Below are positions 1 through 5,300 of a stretch of 9,411 bases of DNA, piece by piece. The translations under genes were made by a program, and so were the position numbers. The DNA is taken from contig DATCTT010000238.1 of the NCBI GenBank assembly GCA_036567845.1, positions 1-9,411 of the forward strand. The letters are read 5' to 3'. Below the pieces are notes generated by a model. That model saw nothing but the letters and a program-made list of their open reading frames with translations. It was not told where the DNA came from and made no database searches. This stretch comes from MWAR01 sp036567845 (GTDB lineage: Bacteria > Muiribacteriota > Ozemobacteria > Ozemobacterales > Ozemobacteraceae). How positions within the stretch are numbered: the first letter of the stretch is position 1; every line of letters starts with the position of its first letter.

Positions 1-2
1 CT

Positions 3-1079
3 CTGGCGGCCGCCGATGACCGGTCCCGCCGGGCGTTCGCCCCTTTCTTCACTGCGGGAATCGACACCGGACCCCCGGAACCCGCCACCGGCGGCCCGGA
101 AGCCCCGGAAACCGCCCGCGAGACCCTGTTCGCGGCTTTCCGGGCCCTGAAGCATGCCGCCTCCTTCGAGCACGGAATCGGACTGGCCATCGCCCAGGGA
201 GGCGACGCCACGGTCCGTGGCGCAGTGGCCGGAGCCCTGCTGGGGGCACGGTTCGGCCGGTCCGGCATCCCCGACCACCTCGTTTCCGCTCTCCGGCGCG
301 GCCGGGAGCTGGAAGACCGCCTCCAGGGTCGGCTGCCTCCGGATACCTGGGAAACGTCCGGTGAGGCCTCCCTCCAGGATGGCCACCTCGCCGGCGGCGG
401 TCTGCTGGGCGGGGCGCCCCCTGCTCTGATCAGGTTCATCTGGCTGCTCCGTCGGCTCCACCAAATGGGCATCGACCTCGTACGCTGGCTGGCCCGCCAG
501 AACGTCAAGGTGACCTCCCTGCTCACCGGATGGCTGACCGACGACGTGTATTTCGTCCGCAACGAGGATCGGGGCGAGGAAGCCCTGGGTTTCGGGGACG
601 AGCAGCGCCGGGACACCATGGTCCTGCGGTTGTTGATCGGCGCCATCCTCCTGGCGGGAATCCTGCAGATCGTCAGCACCTACCGGCACGTGTTCCTCCG
701 CCTCTCCAACCTCGACTGGGCAATCTTCCGGCCGGCCGCGAAGACGGTTTCCACCCCGAAATTCCCTGGGGAAGGACGTTCCGCACCCGGGGCTGGCCCA
801 ACCCCAACGGCAGCCGCGACCCACACCGTTCTTTCCGCAGACCCCCTCCCGGGGAAGACGAGCGGCCAACGGACCGCGCCGTTCTTCCGACCGGAGGCCC
901 TGGAGGGAAGCCCCCCCAGCCCCACCGGCGGCACCCCAACGCCCGTTCCGGTTGAGCCGACGCGCGCCGACCACAAGACCGCCAACTCGGCCTCCCCTTC
1001 CGAAGGACAGGCCCCGGATGCCCGCTGCCCGACCTGCGGCAGCTGGATCCGGGCGGGAAGCCACTCCCCGGGGCCTTAA
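3..1079 (+). CDS. ADP-ribosylglycohydrolase-like protein with membrane tail (5' partial)
   Basis: The reading frame is open from the left edge, so the N-terminus is missing; the stop is TAA at 1077-1079. The segment at about 144-330 reads like the C-terminal part of the ARH/DraG ADP-ribosylglycohydrolase fold, with a GGDA motif followed by GALLGARFG and then GIP (198-280). This family removes ADP-ribose from proteins using a two-metal site. The usual motif is GGDADT. Here it reads GGDATV, so the second metal-binding Asp and the Thr are replaced and catalysis is doubtful. After the domain come an arginine-rich linker, one hydrophobic segment beginning MVLRLLIGAILLAGILQIV (618-674), a Pro/Thr/Gly-rich low-complexity region, and a terminal CPTC pair (Cys codons at 1026 and 1035) like half a zinc ribbon. 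The frame is continuous across all these parts. I see no link to the flagellar genes. Family assignment is fairly sure; function of the tail is unknown. Confidence 0.7.
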   Translation: MAAADDRSRRAFAPFFTAGIDTGPPEPATGGPEAPETARETLFAAFRALKHAASFEHGIGLAIAQGGDATVRGAVAGALLGARFGRSGIPDHLVSALRRGRELEDRLQGRLPPDTWETSGEASLQDGHLAGGGLLGGAPPALIRFIWLLRRLHQMGIDLVRWLARQNVKVTSLLTGWLTDDVYFVRNEDRGEEALGFGDEQRRDTMVLRLLIGAILLAGILQIVSTYRHVFLRLSNLDWAIFRPAAKTVSTPKFPGEGRSAPGAGPTPTAAATHTVLSADPLPGKTSGQRTAPFFRPEALEGSPPSPTGGTPTPVPVEPTRADHKTANSASPSEGQAPDARCPTCGSWIRAGSHSPGP

Positions 1080-1098
1080 CGTTCCCCCCGCCGGAACG
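1080..1098. other. small stem-loop directly after the stop codon
   Basis: CGTTCC (1080-1085) and GGAACG (1093-1098) form a perfect 6-bp inverted repeat around a 7-base loop, starting right after the TAA of the ARH-like gene. No T-run follows. It could protect the 3' end of the transcript or be chance. Confidence 0.3.
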
Positions 1099-1129
1099 CG
1101 TCCAGCAGCGAGCCAGTGGTCCATCCCGC

Positions 1130-1160
1130 AATCCGTGGGTTTCCATCTTTCCCACGGGTT
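1130..1160 (+). terminator. possible terminator hairpin in convergent spacer
   Basis: AATCCGTGGG (1130-1139) pairs with CCCACGGGTT (1151-1160) over 10 bp including one G-T pair, with an 11-base loop. It lies between two convergent genes, 51 bases past the stop of the ARH-like gene. Only a short T-poor stretch (TCCCTGG) follows, so it is a weak candidate for an intrinsic terminator. Confidence 0.35.
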
Positions 1161-1166
1161 TCCCTG

Positions 1167-1187
1167 GCCAGGCAACACGAGCCTGGC
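1167..1187. other. second stem-loop in convergent spacer
   Basis: GCCAGGC (1167-1173) and GCCTGGC (1181-1187) form a perfect 7-bp stem around a 7-base loop. On the + strand a TTTT run appears at 1195-1198, seven bases beyond the stem, which is too far for a classical terminator. The rest of the 1080-1263 spacer shows no convincing gene. Confidence 0.3.
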
Positions 1188-1263
1188 GGGCCGGTTTTCG
1201 GACGCCTTTTCCCCGCCGGGCGGTTGGCGAATCGGTTCCCTGGGTCAGGGCGATGGCAAACGT

Positions 1264-2001
1264 TCACAGTTCCAAATGGGAATCTGAGAACCCCCGAAGA
1301 AAGACGAGTGAACCGGCCCTGAGCGCTCCAAGAGCGCAGGTCGAGGGGACCGCGGGCCGGGCAGGCAGGGCTGCCCGCAACCCGTCGGGGCGGGTGATCA
1401 TGTCCAGATACAGGTAGCCGTCGCCGATGTAGCCCTTGCTGAAGATGAGGCGGCCGGCATAGTAAAGGCTTCCGCTCATGATGACGAGCATGCTGTCGTC
1501 GACGCCCGCGAGAACGGCGAGCGCTTTCTTGTCTTCGAGGTTCATGCCTGCCCGCCGGTCATGGAGCGCCATGATGGCGCGCGTCATGATGCCCATGCTG
1601 GAGCGGACGACGGCGTCGTGCGCATGCATTTCCGCGAGGCGCCGGGCCTCGAGTTCTGAGAGATCGACCTGGCCGAGGAGGCCGGCCGCCTGGCCGGTTC
1701 CGATACGGCTGTCGAAGGCGCGTTCGATCTCGAGGAGCCGGCGCCGGCGTTCCGTCGGGGCGCGCATGGCATGACGGAACCCGGAGGGAAGAGGATACTG
1801 ACTGGTCGAGAGGGGCGCCGTCGCCGTGGCCGAGGCGACGATCTCGTAGGCATCGAGAAGGCCGGCCCGTTCGAGCGTGCTGAAAACCATTGCCAGTCGT
1901 CCGGGTTGTGGCTGCGAGCTGCCGGTCCGGCCGCAGAGGCGATGGTACAGGCGCTGGCGGCGGACGAGTGAGTCCCGTTCTCTTCGGGTGTCCGCCTCCA
2001 C
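1264..2001 (-). CDS. hypothetical protein, possibly frameshifted at its N-terminus
   Basis: I do not recognise this protein. It lies on the minus strand with stop TGA at 1266-1264. The frame is open from a TGA at about 2067, and the first usable starts are GTG at 2001 (245 residues) and ATG at 1890 (208 residues). The central part looks like real protein, with high GC3 and a balanced hydrophobic/charged pattern: an Arg/Glu-rich helical stretch, then MHAHDAVVRSSMGIMTR, then DDSMLVIMSGSLYYAGRLIF. There is no clear signal peptide or known motif. The best start signal (GAGGAG, 7 bases, ATG at 2041) is one base out of frame with the body, across a run of seven G (2039-2033). The last 40 or so codons (below about 1390) are Ala/Pro/Arg-rich and contain stem-loops, so the natural C-terminus may be shorter. 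It may be decaying. It is divergent from fliP and shows no flagellar signature. Confidence 0.5.
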   Translation of the reverse strand: MEADTRRERDSLVRRQRLYHRLCGRTGSSQPQPGRLAMVFSTLERAGLLDAYEIVASATATAPLSTSQYPLPSGFRHAMRAPTERRRRLLEIERAFDSRIGTGQAAGLLGQVDLSELEARRLAEMHAHDAVVRSSMGIMTRAIMALHDRRAGMNLEDKKALAVLAGVDDSMLVIMSGSLYYAGRLIFSKGYIGDGYLYLDMITRPDGLRAALPARPAVPSTCALGALRAGSLVFLRGFSDSHLEL

Positions 2002-2040
2002 GCATTCAAGGCCGCCCCAGGACCGCGTCCATCCCCCCCA

Positions 2041-2054
2041 TCTGAAAGCTCCTC
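2041..2054 (-). promoter_or_regulatory. strong ribosome binding site plus out-of-frame ATG
   Basis: On the minus strand GAGGAG (2054-2049) stands 7 bases upstream of an ATG (2041-2039). Read as written, this ATG gives only 11 codons before a TGA. With one G fewer in the following G-run it would join the frame of the minus-strand gene and extend it by 13 residues beyond the GTG at 2001. Confidence 0.45.
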
Positions 2055-2091
2055 GTTTCGCAGATCAGCCGTCCCCGTGCGTTATCGGGTC

Positions 2092-2121
2092 TTGTCACCT
2101 TGCCTCCGGATCGTGTATAAC
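2092..2121 (+). promoter_or_regulatory. sigma-70-type promoter of the flagellar cluster
   Basis: TTGTCA (2092-2097) matches the -35 consensus at five of six positions and TATAAC (2116-2121) matches the -10 consensus at five of six, with an 18-base spacer. Transcription would start near 2128, leaving a leader of about 55 bases before fliP. The palindrome TCCGGA occurs at 2105-2110 and again at 2124-2129, flanking the -10 box, and could be an operator; that part is inference. Confidence 0.55.
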
Positions 2122-2137
2122 TTTCCGGACAGGGAAT

Positions 2138-2157
2138 CGTGCCCTTTTTTCCACCCC
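2138..2157 (+). repeat. shared leader element, copy 1 (before fliP)
   Basis: The sequence CGTGCCCTTTTTTCCACCCC lies in the predicted fliP leader, 25 bases before the start codon. A near-identical element lies 16 bases before the flhA start. Both are preceded by GGAA. The role is unknown: a regulator or RNA-binding site is possible. Confidence 0.4.
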
Positions 2158-2182
2158 AGCGCACAGGAGATCCACCTCCGTC

Positions 2183-3067
2183 ATGTCATGGCGTGCATTC
2201 CGCACCGTTCAACCCGCCGTCAGAATGAGGTTTGTCGGGGCTGCCCTCCTTGTTCTACTCCTGCTTGTGTCATGGCCGGCACCGGCCCGGGCGCAGACGA
2301 ACACCCTGGCAAATCCCCGGGCACGCGTCAGCATCGAGGACCCCACGAAGGTCCAGAAAATAGAGCCGGCGGATACCCCGTTCCCGATTCCACGAATACG
2401 CGTCGATATAGATCCAGCCCGTGAGCGAGGTCAGATCGGAACAGGTCTCCAGGTTATCCTGCTCCTGACGATTCTCAGTCTTGCCCCATCGATCCTGATC
2501 ATGCTGACGAGCTTCACGCGGATCCTGATCGTGCTCAACTTCGTGCGCCGTGCCCTGACCACTCAGCAGGAGCCGAGCAACCAGATCCTGATCGGACTCG
2601 CCCTGTTCATCACGTTTTTCACAATGTCTCCCGTGATCGACCAGGTTTACCGGGAAGCCGTCGTCCCCTTCACCAACAGGGATATCGATTATGTTGAAGC
2701 TTACAACCGGGGCATCAAGCCGGTCCGGAACTTCATGTTCCAGCATGCCCGCAAATCCGATCTGGCTCTCTTTGCCGGCATGGAAGGCGGCGCGAAGCCG
2801 AAGACGAAGGATGAGTTCAGCACGATGGCCCTGATTCCGGCGTTCATCACGAGCGAGCTTCGCACCGCGTTCCAGATGGGGGTCGTCATCTACCTGCCGT
2901 TTCTCGTCATCGATCTCGTCGTTGCCAGCGTTCTGATGTCGATGGGCATGATCATGCTTCCACCGGTCATGATCTCGATGCCGTTCAAGATTCTGCTCTT
3001 CGTGATGGTCGACGGCTGGAACCTGGTCATCAAATCGCTTGTGGTCAGCTTTGGAGGCAACGCATGA
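2183..3067 (+). CDS. fliP: flagellar type III export gate protein FliP
   Basis: FliP forms, with FliQ and FliR, the helical pore of the flagellar export gate in the cytoplasmic membrane. The 294-residue product starts with a signal-peptide-like segment (about residues 15-37: MRF, a leucine-rich core, then APARAQ), consistent with FliP being made as a cleaved precursor in studied bacteria. About 50 polar residues follow, then the conserved membrane core beginning near residue 87 (SLAPSILIMLTSFTRILIVL) and the family signature PAFITSELRTAFQMG from residue 219. The C-terminus ends in a further hydrophobic block and SLVVSFGGNA. I chose ATG 2183 because AGGAGA (2165-2170) lies upstream, though at a long 12-base spacing; ATG 2225 has no such site. 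The open frame extends back to 1877 but runs antisense over the divergent gene. It is the first gene of the cluster, without fliO or fliN next to it. Confidence 0.95.
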   Translation: MSWRAFRTVQPAVRMRFVGAALLVLLLLVSWPAPARAQTNTLANPRARVSIEDPTKVQKIEPADTPFPIPRIRVDIDPARERGQIGTGLQVILLLTILSLAPSILIMLTSFTRILIVLNFVRRALTTQQEPSNQILIGLALFITFFTMSPVIDQVYREAVVPFTNRDIDYVEAYNRGIKPVRNFMFQHARKSDLALFAGMEGGAKPKTKDEFSTMALIPAFITSELRTAFQMGVVIYLPFLVIDLVVASVLMSMGMIMLPPVMISMPFKILLFVMVDGWNLVIKSLVVSFGGNA

Positions 3068-3333
3068 ACGAATTCACTCTTCTGACGCTGATGAAGGAAA
3101 CCATCTATCTCTCGTTCATCGTCGCCATGCCGATGCTGATCGTCGGCACCCTCGTGGGCGTCATCATCAGCATCATCCAGACCGCCACGTCGATCCAGGA
3201 CCAGAGCCTCTCGTTCATTCCGAAGCTGCTCGCCACGATCGCGACATTGGTCGCATTCGGCCCCTGGATGCTCCGGCTGATGATGGAGTTCGCGATCCGC
3301 CTGCTGGGCGGGCTCCAGATGTACGCCCGATAG
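3064..3333 (+). CDS. fliQ: flagellar type III export gate protein FliQ
   Basis: FliQ is the small two-helix subunit wrapped around the FliP/FliR pore of the flagellar export gate. The 89-residue length is the usual one for the family. Two hydrophobic helices are seen at about residues 14-38 (containing VGTLVGVIISIIQTATSIQDQ, the conserved turn with the TxxQDQ-type motif) and 49-75. The start codon overlaps the fliP stop as ATGA, so translation is probably coupled to fliP. Confidence 0.95.
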   Translation: MNEFTLLTLMKETIYLSFIVAMPMLIVGTLVGVIISIIQTATSIQDQSLSFIPKLLATIATLVAFGPWMLRLMMEFAIRLLGGLQMYAR

Positions 3334-3346
3334 CCGGCGCCGCTGC

Positions 3347-4126
3347 ATGACGGAGGCGGAGTTCCTCAACACCGTCGGGCTGTTCCTGATCGGGATGGTC
3401 CGTTTTTCGGGTTTCTTCATCAACATGCCCGTCTTCGGCGAAAGCATCATCCCGATGCGCGTCAAGGCTGGCCTTTCGGCGCTGTGCGCAGCACTGCTGC
3501 TGCCTCATCTGCGTGCAACCCAGATCCTGCCCGAGCTTTCGATTCCCGGTTACGGGCTGATGATCATCCGTGAGCTTGCTCTGGGCTTCACCATTGGCTA
3601 TGTGGTGGTTCTCTCGATCGAGGGGCTGCGGTTCGCAGGCGAGCTGATCGGCATGCAGATCGGCTTCTCCTTCGTCCAGGTGATGGATCCCGAATCATCC
3701 CGCAGCCTGTCTATCATCAGCGAGTTTCTCCAGGTCTTCACCACGCTGATGTTCCTCATTTTCGGGGGGCACCTGCTGCTTCTCGGAGCCTTTGCACGCA
3801 GCTTCGAAATCGTTCCCCTCGCAGGGCTCCAGCTGGGTTCCAGCGAAATTTCCGAAATCGTCCGCATCTCGGCTCTGATCTTCTGGACTGGACTCCAGGT
3901 TTCCCTGCCGCTGATCGGCGTCATTCTGGTCAGCGATGTCGCGCTGGGCATCATCGCACGCACCGTGCCCCGGCTCAATATCTTCCAGGTGGGCTTCGCG
4001 ATCAAGATCGCCCTCGGCATGTTCGTTCTCGCATCGCTGCTTCCTCTCATCCAGGATCTGATCAAAAAGCTTCTCACCACGGCTCTGGAGCAGATCACGC
4101 TGTTGATGGGGATGATGTCCGGATGA
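3347..4126 (+). CDS. fliR: flagellar type III export gate protein FliR
   Basis: FliR is the single-copy subunit that completes the FliP5-FliQ4-FliR1 export pore. The 259-residue product has the typical length and several membrane helices. The N-terminal part (FLIGMVRFSGFFINMPVFGE, about residues 13-32) followed by IPMRVKAGLS is characteristic of FliR, as are ELALGFTIGYVVVLSIEG and GFSFVQVMDPES further on. It begins 13 bases after fliQ without a clear Shine-Dalgarno sequence, which suggests coupling to the upstream genes. Its stop overlaps flhB. Confidence 0.94.
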   Translation: MTEAEFLNTVGLFLIGMVRFSGFFINMPVFGESIIPMRVKAGLSALCAALLLPHLRATQILPELSIPGYGLMIIRELALGFTIGYVVVLSIEGLRFAGELIGMQIGFSFVQVMDPESSRSLSIISEFLQVFTTLMFLIFGGHLLLLGAFARSFEIVPLAGLQLGSSEISEIVRISALIFWTGLQVSLPLIGVILVSDVALGIIARTVPRLNIFQVGFAIKIALGMFVLASLLPLIQDLIKKLLTTALEQITLLMGMMSG

Positions 4127-5235
4127 GCTGGAACCGTCTCCGATTCGCGACGCTCCCCTTCGACATCCAGATGTTCGCCGGGGAAAAAACCGAACCCGCC
4201 ACCGAAAAACGACGTGAAGAGGCGCGGGAACGCGGCAACATCCCCAAATCCCAGGATCTCGAGTCCGTCGCCGTCCTGCTGGCGGCGTTTCTGACCCTCA
4301 AGTCCTTCGGGCCCGACATGATCTCGGTGTGGAGCCAGTATATGCGGTATTCCCTGACGAGCCTCATGGGAACCGAGATCACGCTTCCCCACGCCCTCAT
4401 GCTGATGAACCAGCTTCTGATCGTCACGCTCAAGTCTCTCGCGCCGGTGTTGACTGCTGTCGCGGTCACCGCAACCTCCGTGAACCTGATGCAGGTGGGC
4501 TTTTTGTTCACCCTCGAGCCCTTCACCCCCGACATCGACCGGCTGAATCCGATTTCGGGCCTGTCGAACATCTTTTCCTGGAAAATGATCGCCGAGCTGG
4601 TGAAATCGATTCTGAAAATTCTGGTCGTGGCCTACATCCCCTACTCCACCCTCCGCGATCGTCTTCCCGAAATGATGCGATTCATCACGCTCGAACCGAT
4701 GCCATCGGTCATCATCCTCATGAAGCTGCTCTTCTCGATGTCCGTCCGGATCATCCTGCTGCTGCTCGCTCTGGCCGTCGGAGACTGGTTCTTCCAACGG
4801 TGGCGGTATGAGGAAAACCTCAAGATGTCAAAAGAGGACATCAAGGAAGAATTCAAACAGCGCGAAGGCGATCCCAAGGTCAAGGCAAAGATCCGGGAGC
4901 GGCAGCGCAGGCTGGCTTCCCGTAAGATGATGGAAGAGGTGCCCAAGGCCACGGTCGTCGTAACGAACCCAACGCACATCGCCGTCGCTCTCAAATACGA
5001 CGCCGAGGAAGGCATGAAGGCCCCGGTTGTCGTGGCGATCGGAACAGATCTAATTGCCCAGCGGATCAAGGAAATCGCCACCGAGCACGGCGTGCCCATC
5101 ATCGAAAACAAGCCTCTTGCCCGGTCCCTGTTGAAGGTGGTAGATGTAGGGGATGAGATTCCGTCGGAGCTTTTCAATGCGGTTGCCGAGATCCTGGCCC
5201 AGGTGTATGCCATGCGAAAGCAGAACGCAGCCTGA
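4123..5235 (+). CDS. flhB: flagellar export switch protein FlhB
   Basis: FlhB switches the flagellar export apparatus from rod/hook to filament substrates. The 370-residue product has the family N-terminus (GEKTEPATEKRREEARERG from residue 20), four hydrophobic regions over about residues 45-225, and a charged cytoplasmic C-terminal domain. The autocleavage motif NPTH is intact at residues 282-285 (4966-4977), preceded by VPKATVVVT and followed by AVALKY, as in functional FlhB. The stretch before it is a charged helix rich in Lys, Arg and Glu. The start overlaps the fliR stop as ATGA. The leader DIQMFAG resembles Firmicutes- and spirochaete-type FlhB. Confidence 0.96.
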   Translation: MSWNRLRFATLPFDIQMFAGEKTEPATEKRREEARERGNIPKSQDLESVAVLLAAFLTLKSFGPDMISVWSQYMRYSLTSLMGTEITLPHALMLMNQLLIVTLKSLAPVLTAVAVTATSVNLMQVGFLFTLEPFTPDIDRLNPISGLSNIFSWKMIAELVKSILKILVVAYIPYSTLRDRLPEMMRFITLEPMPSVIILMKLLFSMSVRIILLLLALAVGDWFFQRWRYEENLKMSKEDIKEEFKQREGDPKVKAKIRERQRRLASRKMMEEVPKATVVVTNPTHIAVALKYDAEEGMKAPVVVAIGTDLIAQRIKEIATEHGVPIIENKPLARSLLKVVDVGDEIPSELFNAVAEILAQVYAMRKQNAA

Positions 5236-5262
5236 CAGTTGCCCTTGCCGGCTGTGGAACGG

Positions 5263-5284
5263 CGTGCCCTTTTTGCTCCACCCC
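5263..5284 (+). repeat. shared leader element, copy 2 (before flhA)
   Basis: In the 65-base flhB-flhA gap the sequence CGTGCCCTTTTT, then GCT, then CCACCCC repeats the element found at 2138-2157 before fliP, again with GGAA a few bases upstream. I see no convincing -35/-10 pair in this gap, so a post-transcriptional or protein-binding role is as likely as a promoter. Confidence 0.4.
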
Positions 5285-5300
5285 GGATTGAGGTAGAGAA

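Noticed and set aside
225..1079. GTG at 225 as the start of the first gene.
   Set aside because: The frame is open to the left edge and the upstream codons already belong to the ARH-like domain, so 225 is internal.
1877..2182. Upstream extension of the fliP frame.
   Set aside because: It runs antisense over the minus-strand gene, lacks FliP features, and the signal peptide and ribosome binding site support ATG 2183.
3598..4797. 399-codon minus-strand frame over fliR and flhB.
   Set aside because: Antisense shadow with biased composition; the + strand genes are clearly real.
5256..5276. Possible sigma-54 promoter in the flhB-flhA gap (GG and GC elements near the T-run).
   Set aside because: The GG-to-GC spacings (8 or 12 bases) do not fit the required 10 bases and the flanking consensus is missing.
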